Shown in pieces: positions 1-8,711 of a stretch of 64,000 nt of DNA. The stretch is taken from NCBI GenBank assembly GCA_964352475.1, contig CAYGSL010000003.1:108506-172505 (forward strand), given 5' to 3'. The notes under the pieces were generated by a model that made no database searches, was not told the origin of the DNA, and saw only the letters and a list, made by a program, of their open reading frames with translations. Position 1 is the stretch's first letter; every line of letters starts with the position of its first letter. Made by a program: the position numbers and the translations under genes. The stretch is from JAUIET01 sp964352475 (lineage in GTDB: Bacteria > Pseudomonadota > Gammaproteobacteria > Pseudomonadales > JAUIET01).

Positions 1-412
1 CCGGGCGCTCTTTTTCCTGGTAAATGCTGGCGATGATGGCCATGCCAGTGGCGTGCAACATCGCAGTTGAAATGCCTTGTAGTGCGCGGCAGAAAATCAC
101 CCATTCAATATTCTCGGCAAAGCCGGCCAACAGGTTGCCAACACCAAATAGAATCATTCCGGCCAGGTAGACTTTTTTACGGCCTACCGAATCCGCGTAA
201 CGCCCCATCGGTAAAATAAAAATTGCATTGACCAGCAAAAACGCCATTGGGATCCAGCTGAGCATGGTCGCGCTGGGGCGTAATTCTCTGGCGATATCAG
301 GAATGGCAATTTGGATAGAAGACAGCGTCATTGCAGACTGTGCACTGCCCAGGCAAACCACAATCAACGCGATGCGCTTGGCTGTTTGTGAACGCTGCTC
401 GTTTAACTCCAT
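1..412 (-). CDS. MFS efflux transporter, N-terminal part (runs off window)
   Basis: The reading frame opens at ATG 412 (MELNEQRSQ) and continues past base 1, so only about 137 residues are present. They contain hydrophobic segments at about residues 13-34, 47-68 and 78-97, and between the second and third lies GRYADSVGRKK, the cytoplasmic loop motif A of the major facilitator superfamily. The phrase WIPMAFLLVNAIFILPMG resembles the 14-helix DHA2 (EmrB/QacA) drug:H+ antiporter group. The substrate cannot be told from this fragment. It is likely an inner-membrane proton-coupled exporter. The next minus-strand gene upstream ends 102 bases away, so it is probably a separate unit. Confidence 0.8.
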   Translation of the reverse strand, partial: MELNEQRSQTAKRIALIVVCLGSAQSAMTLSSIQIAIPDIARELRPSATMLSWIPMAFLLVNAIFILPMGRYADSVGRKKVYLAGMILFGVGNLLAGFAENIEWVIFCRALQGISTAMLHATGMAIIASIYQEKERP

Positions 413-514
413 CCTATTCCATACGTTACTTCCAGGTAACGGCGTTGCATAAGCTTACTCAAAAATGCCGACCCGACTTACCGGTCAGATCAACTACCGG
501 GCGAAACCCTGAAG

Positions 515-1618
515 TCAGAGCAAATCTGCAAGCGGGTTTTCTGACCAGGGTGATTCAAAGAAGCTATCGAGCAATGCCGAAGGAACCTCCGCGAGGCTAT
601 TGAATTGCCACTGTGGATTCCGGTCTTTGTCTATGAGCAAGGCGCGCACACCCTCCGCAAATTCCGGATGGCGAACAATATTTGTTCCTAACAGAAGCTC
701 ACTATTAAACACCTCGGCAAGATTCATTTCCCTGGATATTTCAAGCTGCCGATCTATCCATAACAAGGCCAGCGGAGAGCCATGCAGTATCCCGTCGCGC
801 GCTTTGGATAGCCATTTATCGTCTGTCTCAAGCTCAAGGAAATTTTGATACAAAGCCTGCGAATCACCGGCACACAATGCATTTATGTCAGCTACACGCG
901 ACTCGATGAAACCAGCATCGGCGTTGCACCCAGCTGTTCCTGCTAACTCACGCAGGACCTGCATAGCCAGCTCGCCATTAGCAGACGAATCAACCTGCCA
1001 TTCCACACTCGCCATGGCATCCAGCACGGCCTGCTTACTTTCGTGCGGTAACATTACGTCAGCGAAGCCCGCATAAAGACCATCGTTGCCATTGAAGTTG
1101 GCCGCCGTTAGCCCCAGAAATCGACCGATATTGCCCGGCATTCGATTCAGAAAATAGCTACCGCCTACATCTGGAAACAGTGCAATTGTAATTTCGGGCA
1201 TGGCAAATCGGGTTCGCTCAGTGACAACCTTATGACTGCAGCCGGCGAATATACCCAGGCCACCGCCCATAACAATGCCATGCCCCCAAACGATGAGTGG
1301 CTTACTGTATTGATGCAGTGAAAAATTCATGCGGTATTCGCGCGCGAAGAATTCTTCCGCATATTCACAGGGACCACCGGGTGTCTCTATCGCAGAGCGA
1401 TACAGTGCCTGTACATCGCCGCCTGCACAAAACGCTTTTTCACCGCTGGCTTGAATGAAAACCGCTTTTACGTCGTCATCATTAGCCCAGTTATCCAACG
1501 CGGTTTGCAACTGGTCAACCATATCCAGCGTCAATGAATTTAGCGTTGCCGGGGCATCCAGCGTGAGCATGCCTAGGCTGCCTTCGCGTTGAGCAATCAC
1601 TCTTGCCTGTTCACCCAT
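515..1618 (-). CDS. Enoyl-CoA hydratase/isomerase family protein, 3-hydroxyisobutyryl-CoA hydrolase-like
   Basis: This is a 367-residue crotonase-fold protein starting at ATG 1618 (MGEQARVIAQ). The oxyanion-hole phrase GHGIVMGGGLGIFAGCSHKV near residues 112-131 and MPEITIALFPDVGGSYFLNR near 142-161 are typical of the ECH_2 / HIBYL-CoA hydrolase subgroup, as is the length (about 350-380, against about 260 for simple enoyl-CoA hydratases). That family hydrolyses 3-hydroxyisobutyryl-CoA in valine breakdown. It starts 11 bases after the stop of the acylating aldehyde dehydrogenase gene, so the two are probably co-transcribed. The exact acyl-CoA substrate is inferred; an enoyl-CoA hydratase role cannot be excluded. 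Confidence 0.85.
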   Translation of the reverse strand: MGEQARVIAQREGSLGMLTLDAPATLNSLTLDMVDQLQTALDNWANDDDVKAVFIQASGEKAFCAGGDVQALYRSAIETPGGPCEYAEEFFAREYRMNFSLHQYSKPLIVWGHGIVMGGGLGIFAGCSHKVVTERTRFAMPEITIALFPDVGGSYFLNRMPGNIGRFLGLTAANFNGNDGLYAGFADVMLPHESKQAVLDAMASVEWQVDSSANGELAMQVLRELAGTAGCNADAGFIESRVADINALCAGDSQALYQNFLELETDDKWLSKARDGILHGSPLALLWIDRQLEISREMNLAEVFNSELLLGTNIVRHPEFAEGVRALLIDKDRNPQWQFNSLAEVPSALLDSFFESPWSENPLADLL

Positions 1619-1629
1619 AAATACGAGTC

Positions 1630-3057
1630 CTATGAAACTTTGCCAATAACACTGGCAAACAATTCCTCGTCGGGTGGCAAAACCTTGGGAACTGCCAAAG
1701 GCTTGGCAATCCAGGTAACATTGATAAGATTACGCCAGTTAATATTGTCATTGGTTGAATTACCACCCCAGGTTCCGCAGCCTAGCGAAAAAGTCTGGCG
1801 CAAACCATTCCATAAATTACCGCTGTTTGATGGTGCTTGCGGCTGATTTACTATCACTCTTGAGGTTTTGGTACCCATGCCCAGCTTCAGAATATTTTCC
1901 TCGCTTTTACTGTAGATACCACAACTGTGCCCCATGCCTTGATAGGCCTGGATTTCATTGGTAAGAGCCACAGCAGCGTCTATATCCTTAACCTTGTAGA
2001 ACGCCATGATAGTTGACAGTTTTTCGCCAGAGTATGGGTGCTCCGGGCCAGTACCGGTTTCAGGCATGATAATAAACAGTCTATCGTCTGGTATATCAAC
2101 ACCAGCCATGCCGCACAAAACCTGTGGCGTTTTTACGACAGCATTGGTATTCAAGTGACCGTCTTCCCAGAGCACGGCGGCGATCTTTTTATAGTCGTCC
2201 TGATTGGCGAGGTAACCGCCCTGAGCAATCAGCTTCGCAAGTAGTTCGTCGTAAATTGCTTCCACAGCAATCACCGAATTATCTGAGGAACACGAAGCAG
2301 CCAGATCCAGAGTTTTGGAAATCCGAATCTTCTCGGCGGCATCATCAATATCGGCTGTCTCGTCAACCGTAATCACGGCGTTTCCGGCGCCAACACCCAG
2401 GGCTGGCGTTCCGCTTGAGTAAGCCGCTCTGACCATACCCGGTCCACCGGTTGCCAAAATCAGGTCGCACTGCGCCATTAGCTGCTCGGTGCTCTCCAGC
2501 GTTGGGGTATCAATTCCGATCACGATATCTGCAGGCGCACCCATGTCTTCGATAGCTGCACGCATTCGGTCTACGATCATTTTGTTAGTCAGCTTGGCGC
2601 GCGGGTGTGGCGCGATAATAATTGAATTCCTGCCTTTCACGGCATTAATGGACTTGATTACCGGCGTGGCTTCCGGGTTAGTAGAAGGCGACAGCGCACC
2701 AATCACACCCACGGGCTTGGCGATTTTAATAATGTTTCTCTCAGTGTCTTCCTCTATCACGCCTACGGATTTATCGTTAACGATGTCCATCAGCGAAGCT
2801 CTTGTCTTGATCGCGATTTTCGCAAACTTGCCGTTGTAATCACCAAGCTGAGTTTCATCCAGCGTGTGTTGAGCAATTTCCTCAGCGACACCGGGCTGGC
2901 AGCAAGACCAAACCATGGCCGTAATCAATTGATCAATCTGTTCTTGTGAGTAGTCTGCAATTTGCGCCTGGGCGGCTCTGGAGCGTTCAACGAGTTCTGC
3001 GATATGTATTTCAGCATGGTCTTCGTGATGTTTTTCAAGCGGGTTGTATTCAGACAT
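1630..3057 (-). CDS. CoA-acylating aldehyde dehydrogenase (EutE/SucD/SauS-like)
   Basis: About 475 residues of the aldehyde dehydrogenase superfamily. The start is placed at ATG 3057 (MSEYNPLEKH), preceded by GAGAAG; the frame stays open to a TTG at 3081. The cysteine motif LAASCSSDNSVIA around residue 240 matches the C-S-S/A-E/D-x-S-V-I active site of CoA-dependent acylating enzymes rather than the FxxxGQxC of hydrolytic ALDHs. The nucleotide-binding phrases PVGVIGALSPSTNPEATP and ATGGPGMVRAAYSSG are also of the acylating type. It should convert an aldehyde, NAD(P)+ and CoA to acyl-CoA. Acetaldehyde, succinate semialdehyde and sulfoacetaldehyde are possible substrates; the sequence does not decide. 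Pairing with the crotonase-fold gene suggests a short catabolic step. Confidence 0.85.
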   Translation of the reverse strand: MSEYNPLEKHHEDHAEIHIAELVERSRAAQAQIADYSQEQIDQLITAMVWSCCQPGVAEEIAQHTLDETQLGDYNGKFAKIAIKTRASLMDIVNDKSVGVIEEDTERNIIKIAKPVGVIGALSPSTNPEATPVIKSINAVKGRNSIIIAPHPRAKLTNKMIVDRMRAAIEDMGAPADIVIGIDTPTLESTEQLMAQCDLILATGGPGMVRAAYSSGTPALGVGAGNAVITVDETADIDDAAEKIRISKTLDLAASCSSDNSVIAVEAIYDELLAKLIAQGGYLANQDDYKKIAAVLWEDGHLNTNAVVKTPQVLCGMAGVDIPDDRLFIIMPETGTGPEHPYSGEKLSTIMAFYKVKDIDAAVALTNEIQAYQGMGHSCGIYSKSEENILKLGMGTKTSRVIVNQPQAPSNSGNLWNGLRQTFSLGCGTWGGNSTNDNINWRNLINVTWIAKPLAVPKVLPPDEELFASVIGKVS

Positions 3058-3156
3058 GGGCTTCTCGGTTTTTAATAGCAAGAGGTGACAGCCCGGTATG
3101 ATAGCAGGCTGAAAGCGAGGTGAATATAATGTTGCTGAGCTTAGGGCTTGAGTAGC

Positions 3157-4056
3157 TTAGCCGAGTCCGGCGACTAGCTCGGCGTCCGACTGCGTTAACA
3201 GCCGCTCCAGCCTGCGCCGATTGGCGTGAAGCGCCTTCATGTATGGGTTTTCGCCATCAAAGTGCGCTTCTACATAGCGATAGCGGCCAGCAAAATACCC
3301 ATCCAGACGATCTTCCACAATTGATTGCATGAAATGCGGTGTTTTGCGCAATAACTCCTCCGCAGAGGAATAGATTACTTCAACCTCTCCTTGCTCGTTA
3401 ACGCATTGTGTAACACCGGCAATCTCAAATTCATTGTATAGATTCTGGTAACATTTTTTCAGATAGGCATCATCCGCCATCTGCGCAATCACATCAGCAG
3501 TGCCAACCAGTGCGCCAATCACATGATGTCTATGATCCTGCAGGGCAATATGTTCGGGGCTTAGCTCGTAACCGGTGAAGTGCACAATTCGCGTTGCTAG
3601 ATCAACATGGTGTCCAAGCCCAATCGTTGGCAAATACTCTGCCATAAATTGTGCACTGCGGGTTACATGCACTTTGGTGTATTCCGCCCCATGGCTATGC
3701 GTGCGGTCAGCGACGCGCCGGATGTATCCGGAATCGTGAAACAGTGCAACGATGATCCCCAGCAAACTCAGCTCTGCGCCAAGCTTTTGCTCCGATTTAT
3801 GTTCCTGCTCATAACCATCTGCCAGTCGCGCGAACGCCAGGGTCACATCAAGCACATGTTGCAAATCATGGTAATCGGTTTCACAGGGGTGGTAGCCAGG
3901 GTATTTGCCGCGATAGAGGCGCGCAAGATCGGCAAACAAGCGATCGAGAACTCTGAACGGTCGGCCGGGATATCGTGCCTCCATAATGCCTTTAACGGCG
4001 TTCAGAACACTCTCCGGATTTGCAACATTAACGCTATTGGTTACATCTTTTGGCAC
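3157..4056 (-). CDS. HD-domain phosphohydrolase resembling class I cyclic-nucleotide phosphodiesterase
   Basis: 299 residues, GTG start at 4056 (MPKDVTNSVN). The metal-binding HD set looks complete: YHDLQHVLDV near residues 61-70, ALFHDSGYIRR near 107-117, THSHGAEYT near 121-129, VHFTGYE near 157-163 and GTADVIAQMAD near 181-191. The spacing of Y-H-x3-H-x2-D-V followed by H-D is reminiscent of the catalytic domain of class I 3',5'-cyclic nucleotide phosphodiesterases. The gene lies 29 bases downstream of a nucleotidyl cyclase-like gene on the same strand. That suggests a synthesis/degradation pair for a cyclic nucleotide. Substrate and activity are inference; a general HD phosphatase is the alternative. 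Confidence 0.75.
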   Translation of the reverse strand: MPKDVTNSVNVANPESVLNAVKGIMEARYPGRPFRVLDRLFADLARLYRGKYPGYHPCETDYHDLQHVLDVTLAFARLADGYEQEHKSEQKLGAELSLLGIIVALFHDSGYIRRVADRTHSHGAEYTKVHVTRSAQFMAEYLPTIGLGHHVDLATRIVHFTGYELSPEHIALQDHRHHVIGALVGTADVIAQMADDAYLKKCYQNLYNEFEIAGVTQCVNEQGEVEVIYSSAEELLRKTPHFMQSIVEDRLDGYFAGRYRYVEAHFDGENPYMKALHANRRRLERLLTQSDAELVAGLG

Positions 4057-4085
4057 TGGCAGACTCTTTTATTCGCCTGCCGAGT

Positions 4086-5387
4086 TTACCGTTCTTCAGT
4101 AATATCAGGGCTTTGGCGGCTCTTTGGGTAAAGTGTAGTGATCGCTTTTTCATCAGCAAGCGACTTCCCCTGAGAACGTGAACTGCGTGGCAAATAGTAG
4201 TCTTGAAGCCCCATTATTATGGTTTTTGAGTTCTTGATATGGATATTGCAGCGTAAATTGTAGGCGTATCGACTTCGACCGTGCTTGTCGGTAATTTTGA
4301 ATCGCCGCGCCACTTGCCCCGCTGAAATACCCGTTTCACCAGTAAGGTAAGCATGGATTGCTACCACTTCCTCGTCAGACAGAACCAGGCCTTTAAAGCC
4401 CTCCAGATTACGGGTTACGCGCTCCAGAAACTTCTGAGCATCTACATCGATAAGGTATGCACCATCACGATTTGAGGTGGGAATCTGCGCTTTAAAGTCG
4501 CCAACAAATATTTGACCAGCCTGAGCCAGGTCGAGCATTCTGGCCAACTCGATGGTCACTTCACCCACTATGTAACTGTTCATCGTCGGGTTTAAAGCTT
4601 CAGCCTGATAAAACTCGTAGTGACTGCCAACGTGAAATCCGGTGCGAATAACCGGTACTGTACTACCCACCGATTTACGCCTTGCAATGGCATTATCGGC
4701 GATTGAAAGCAGCATGAATTGAAATAGATGAATCGTGCTGATGGCCTCAACAGAGCGAGCCCACACATAAAAACCATCGCCTGTGGTTGTACGCCGGAAG
4801 TCGATATCAATACCCATTTGCTGCAGTTTGTTGTAGGCACTGTTCAGCGAATACGAAAGACTGGTCAATTGACTTGTTTGTTCAAACGGAGAAAACAGCG
4901 TGAAATCGACAATATCAAACAACAGCACCGCCCGACTGGGAACAAAACTGATGCTGTGGCGCTTAACAATATCCTCAACCTGACTGACGATGTGCGGTTC
5001 TTCCGACAGGGGGATGGGCAACTTTAGGGATGTGCGCTGAAGTTCCAGCCGTTGTTCTGCACGCTTGAATTCGTCTTGCTTCATCAAGCGACTATTGCTT
5101 ATAAGCTCTCGCACATAATCTCTGTTTTCCTCAGCGCGGATATTAGCTCTGTCTGCATTGTCGGCTTCATCCGGCGTGGCCGCATAGGCCCCCAAAAAAT
5201 AATGGGGCGCCATTAATAAATCGATACCAGAACGACAAGGTGCCCAACACAAAACGATATTCTGACCAAGAGCCCAACGTTCGTGAATTGCCTTTTCCAG
5301 GAAGCGCAGATTGCCCTGTTGCGCGTGCCCGCGGCCGGTATTATTCGACAGCAAGCTTTTCGGGAGAACGACTTCTTGTTTCGGCAT
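4086..5387 (-). CDS. Divergent class III nucleotidyl cyclase-like protein
   Basis: 433 residues from ATG 5387 (MPKQEVVLPK); a TTG one codon earlier is possible. A cyclase homology domain occupies about residues 145-335: AVLLFDIVDFTLFSP carries the first metal-binding Asp and RRTTTGDGFYVWA the second. The residue three before GD, normally the purine-selecting Lys in adenylyl cyclases, is Thr. In the GEVTIELARML helix the usual transition-state Asn is Ile, while the Arg is kept. The 140-residue N-terminus and the 100-residue C-terminus match nothing I recognise, and no membrane segment is evident. It could make an unusual cyclic nucleotide or be a catalytically altered sensor. It sits between relA and a putative phosphodiesterase. 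Confidence 0.75.
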   Translation of the reverse strand: MPKQEVVLPKSLLSNNTGRGHAQQGNLRFLEKAIHERWALGQNIVLCWAPCRSGIDLLMAPHYFLGAYAATPDEADNADRANIRAEENRDYVRELISNSRLMKQDEFKRAEQRLELQRTSLKLPIPLSEEPHIVSQVEDIVKRHSISFVPSRAVLLFDIVDFTLFSPFEQTSQLTSLSYSLNSAYNKLQQMGIDIDFRRTTTGDGFYVWARSVEAISTIHLFQFMLLSIADNAIARRKSVGSTVPVIRTGFHVGSHYEFYQAEALNPTMNSYIVGEVTIELARMLDLAQAGQIFVGDFKAQIPTSNRDGAYLIDVDAQKFLERVTRNLEGFKGLVLSDEEVVAIHAYLTGETGISAGQVARRFKITDKHGRSRYAYNLRCNIHIKNSKTIIMGLQDYYLPRSSRSQGKSLADEKAITTLYPKSRQSPDITEER

Positions 5388-5496
5388 CAAGCGATTCTTT
5401 ATTATTCTGTTTTATTGAAAACCATGCGGGTAACCTCGTTCAGAGGCTCCCTACAGTGTAGCCTAGTGCACAGACCACGTCGCACCTTGGCAGCCT

Positions 5497-7728
5497 TCAG
5501 CCGTTAAGAATTCGCTCAGCGCTGGATACATTAGGCAGCATATTGATCTTGGCCAGCAGGCTGCCCAGTGATTCAAGACTGTCTACTTCCACCGTGATTA
5601 CAATTCGCGCAATATTAGATTGTTTATCGGTATGCGTTTGAACCTGGGTCAAGTTGCACATCTCGGCTGCCAATAGGCCTGTTACGTCGCTTAACAGGCC
5701 GCGCCGATCAAACGCTTCAATTCTGACTTCCACTGGATAGGAACTGGCTTCCGTAGCATCCCAATCCACTGCAATTATCCGCTTTGCGTCTTTATCCAGC
5801 AAAGACAGTATTCGCCCACAGTCCTGCCTGTGAATGGAAACACCTCGCCCCTGTGTGATATAGCCCCTGATAGGGTCACCGGGTACGGGTTTGCAACACC
5901 CCGCCAGATGACTCAAAAGGTTGCCTATACCGCCAATTCTTACACCACCGGATACCGGCTCGTTCTCCCGTTGGTGCAGTCGAGGCGCAAATTCCTTATC
6001 CTCGCTGCCAAGCAGGGTTTGCGCCGCATTGAGCACCTGGCTTAAGCCAATATCACCCGCACCTATCGCGCCATACATGGACTCAACTGTTTGGCAATTT
6101 ACTTTGCGAGCCACATAGCTGTAGTCGAGACTGGTCAGCGCTAGCCGCTTAAACTCTCGCTCTACCAACTGTCGACCCGCGGCCACATTTTCTTCCTGAT
6201 CCAGACGTTTGAACCACTGCCTTATCTTTGAACGTGCGCGCGCAGTGCGCGTATAGGCAAGGCCGTCGCGCAGCCAATCACGGCTGGGTGCAAATTGATT
6301 GCCGGTGATAATCTCGATTTGCTCGCCAGTATTCAATTGGTAGGTCAACGGAACAATACGCCCATCGATTTTCGCACCCTTGCAGCGATGGCCTATTTCG
6401 GTATGAACGTGATAGGCAAAATCGATTGGCGTGGCACCGCTTGGCAAGTCGACTATGTGCCCTTCGGGGGTAAAAACATATACCCGGTCGTTGACGATTT
6501 CAGAGCGAATTTTTCTTCCTTGCCCCTCCGTACGTTGCATGTCTGCGCTCCACTGCAGCACTTCGCGAAGCCAGGCAATTTTTTCTTCGTAAGAGGTGTC
6601 AGATCCCTTGCCGGCATCAGACCCTTTGTACAGCCAATGTGCGCACACCCCGTATTCAGCTTCCATATGCATGGCTTCGGTACGAATTTGCACTTCCAAG
6701 GTGTTTCCTTGGGGACCCAATACGGCCGTATGCAAACTGCGATAGCCATTCTCCTTTGGATTCGCGATATAGTCGTCAAATTCGTTGGGGACACTTCGCC
6801 ACATCAAGTGCACTATGCCGAGCACTGCGTAGCAATCATGCGGCTGCTTGACTAAAATGCGAACGCCTCGAATATCATAAACTTCCGAGAAACTGATCGA
6901 TTTGGATCGCATCTTCCGCCAGATACTGAAGATGTGTTTGGCACGGCCCGATATTTGTGCGCCTATGCCTGCGTCTGACAGCGCTGTGCCTAATTGTTCG
7001 ATTACTGCATTGATGAATGACTCACGGTCGACTCTTTTTTCAGCCAGCAAGCCCGCAATTTGCTGGTAAACATCGGGCTCAAGATAGCGAAAAGACAGAT
7101 CTTCCAATTCCCATTTTAACTGACCGATACCCAAGCGATGAGCCAATGGAACGTACACATTAAACACTTCCCTGGCGATTTTAGTACGTCTCTCCGGGTA
7201 AAGCTTGGCAACCCGAATTGCAGCCGTACGCTCAACCAGTTTGAGCAGTGCGATACGAACGTCGTCAACCATCGAGACCAGCATCTTGCGAATGGCTTGC
7301 CCTTGATTAGCACCCTGCCCCAGTACAGATAGCGTCGGGTCGTCGCTGATCTGGCTGATCATCGCCATCCGCTGCACGCCGTAAATCAAGGCACTAACGG
7401 ACTCACCGAATTCTTGTTGCACGGCGTCCAGGCTCATGCGTTCCTTGCGCACCTGCCGGTAAAGCAAGGCTGCAACAAAGGCATCGCTGTCAACTTTAAA
7501 GTCCACCAGAATCTCTGCCATCTGCAGACCAATTCTGAAACTGCTCTGCGGCTTATCCAGATAATTGGTATCACCTGCAGAAATTTCTGCATCTGCACTA
7601 AGCTGTACCGCCCGCTTTAATACACTGGAATCATAAGCATCGCCTGGAAGTTCAAGCTCGGCATACCATGCTTCAAAATTGAATACCTGGCCGGGTTCAT
7701 GCGGCTTGGAGCGGCTAAGTTGAACCAT
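5497..7728 (-). CDS. relA: RelA, (p)ppGpp synthetase
   Basis: About 743 residues, close to the usual length of RelA. I place the start at ATG 7728 (MVQLSRSKPH); the frame is open 23 codons further upstream, inside cysM. The N-terminal hydrolase domain is degenerate: LLYRQ stands where bifunctional SpoT enzymes have the catalytic HD. The synthetase domain carries NEFDDYIANPKENGY; the acidic EFDD motif marks RelA-type monofunctional synthetases. A TGS domain (VYVFTPEGHIVDLPSGATP, about residue 405) and a C-terminal ACT domain follow. It makes pppGpp/ppGpp on ribosomes stalled by uncharged tRNA. The start overlaps the end of cysM by 14 bases, so the two are translationally linked. Confidence 0.96.
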   Translation of the reverse strand: MVQLSRSKPHEPGQVFNFEAWYAELELPGDAYDSSVLKRAVQLSADAEISAGDTNYLDKPQSSFRIGLQMAEILVDFKVDSDAFVAALLYRQVRKERMSLDAVQQEFGESVSALIYGVQRMAMISQISDDPTLSVLGQGANQGQAIRKMLVSMVDDVRIALLKLVERTAAIRVAKLYPERRTKIAREVFNVYVPLAHRLGIGQLKWELEDLSFRYLEPDVYQQIAGLLAEKRVDRESFINAVIEQLGTALSDAGIGAQISGRAKHIFSIWRKMRSKSISFSEVYDIRGVRILVKQPHDCYAVLGIVHLMWRSVPNEFDDYIANPKENGYRSLHTAVLGPQGNTLEVQIRTEAMHMEAEYGVCAHWLYKGSDAGKGSDTSYEEKIAWLREVLQWSADMQRTEGQGRKIRSEIVNDRVYVFTPEGHIVDLPSGATPIDFAYHVHTEIGHRCKGAKIDGRIVPLTYQLNTGEQIEIITGNQFAPSRDWLRDGLAYTRTARARSKIRQWFKRLDQEENVAAGRQLVEREFKRLALTSLDYSYVARKVNCQTVESMYGAIGAGDIGLSQVLNAAQTLLGSEDKEFAPRLHQRENEPVSGGVRIGGIGNLLSHLAGCCKPVPGDPIRGYITQGRGVSIHRQDCGRILSLLDKDAKRIIAVDWDATEASSYPVEVRIEAFDRRGLLSDVTGLLAAEMCNLTQVQTHTDKQSNIARIVITVEVDSLESLGSLLAKINMLPNVSSAERILNG

Positions 7729-8623
7729 CGGCGAACACTCCGGTGGATGTATAGCGATCGCCTCGATCACAGATGATGCAAACGATGACAGCATCACTGA
7801 GTTCGGCGTTTAATTGCAGCGCTGCTGACACAGCACCACCTGATGACACACCACAGAATATTCCTTCCTTTATCGCTAACTGACGCATGGTGTGTTCGGA
7901 TTGCTGTTGACTGATATCGATCACCCGGTCAACCCGAAGTTCATCATAAATACTAGGTAAATAGGCTTTCGGCCAACGTCTTATTCCCGGAATCGCAGAA
8001 CCGTCTTCCGGTTGAAGACCAACAATCTGGATGCTGGTGTTTTGTTCTTTTAGATAACGTGACACCCCCATTATGGTGCCCGTGGTTCCCATTGAACTGA
8101 CGAAATGAGTAATTCGGCCATTTGTTTGACGCCAGATTTCAGGGCCCGTGCCTAGATAATGCGCCTGAGGGTTATCGTGATTGGAAAATTGGTCCAGTAC
8201 CAGGCCTTCGCCATTAGCTTGCATTTCCAAGGCCAAATCTCTTGCCGCTTCCATACCACCTGACTGGCTGACTTCTATGAGTTCAGCACCATACGCAGAC
8301 ATCGCTTGCTTGCGTTCATCGCTCATATGCGCCGGCATAATCAGCTTTAGAACATACCCTTTTATCGCGGCGGCCATTGCCAGTGCAATGCCGGTATTAC
8401 CGCTGGTGGCTTCAATCAATGTATCGCCAGGCTGGATATCACCGCGTTGCTCAGCGGCAAGAATCATATTGAGCGCTGGTCTATCCTTTACCGACCCCGC
8501 CGGGTTATTGCCTTCGAGTTTGAGCAGAATCAGGTTGGAACTTTCGCCTTGCAAGCGCTGCAGACGCACTAGCGGAGTTTCGCCGATGCAGGATTCGATG
8601 GTAGGAAAATCAATGTCTTGCAT
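7715..8623 (-). CDS. cysM: Cysteine synthase B (O-acetylserine sulfhydrylase)
   Basis: 302 residues from ATG 8623. The PLP lysine lies in NPAGSVKDRPA (about residue 45), the substrate loop is EATSGNTGIALA, and GTTGTIMGVSRYL forms the phosphate-binding glycine turn. These are signatures of fold-type II cysteine synthases; the short length and GDTLIEATSGNTG, DRYTSTGVF features fit the CysM branch, which can also use thiosulfate. It forms cysteine from O-acetylserine in the cytoplasm. It is the first gene of a cysM-relA pair facing a BarA/GacS kinase. In Pseudomonas the same neighbours occur, with an rRNA methyltransferase gene between cysM and relA that is absent here. Confidence 0.93.
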   Translation of the reverse strand: MQDIDFPTIESCIGETPLVRLQRLQGESSNLILLKLEGNNPAGSVKDRPALNMILAAEQRGDIQPGDTLIEATSGNTGIALAMAAAIKGYVLKLIMPAHMSDERKQAMSAYGAELIEVSQSGGMEAARDLALEMQANGEGLVLDQFSNHDNPQAHYLGTGPEIWRQTNGRITHFVSSMGTTGTIMGVSRYLKEQNTSIQIVGLQPEDGSAIPGIRRWPKAYLPSIYDELRVDRVIDISQQQSEHTMRQLAIKEGIFCGVSSGGAVSAALQLNAELSDAVIVCIICDRGDRYTSTGVFADGST

Positions 8624-8627
8624 AGCG

Positions 8628-8662
8628 TATAATGATTTGCAACGGCGGCAACTGGCCGTTGC
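8628..8662 (+). promoter_or_regulatory. Putative -10 element and inverted repeat between cysM and barA
   Basis: The 88-base gap between the divergent cysM and barA starts holds a perfect TATAAT hexamer at 8628-8633, oriented toward barA. I see no good -35 hexamer 17 bases upstream. Just downstream, GCAACGGC at 8639-8646 and GCCGTTGC at 8655-8662 form an 8-bp inverted repeat with an 8-base loop. It could be an operator, or a hairpin in the barA leader. This rests on pattern alone. Confidence 0.3.
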
Positions 8663-8711
8663 TGTACCGCAACCAGGGCCGACATTTTAACATCATGAGA
8701 GCCATAATCGC

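Noticed and set aside
4592..4840. Many shorter reading frames antisense or out of frame to larger genes
   Set aside because: They lack family motifs and lie wholly inside well-supported genes, for example this frame inside the cyclase gene.
4086..5387. GGDEF diguanylate cyclase
   Set aside because: There is no GGDEF/GGEEF motif; the DIVDFT and TTTGDGF motifs belong to class III cyclases.
7728..7797. Upstream extension of relA
   Set aside because: The extra codons lie inside cysM and match nothing in RelA N-termini; ATG 7728 gives the normal length.
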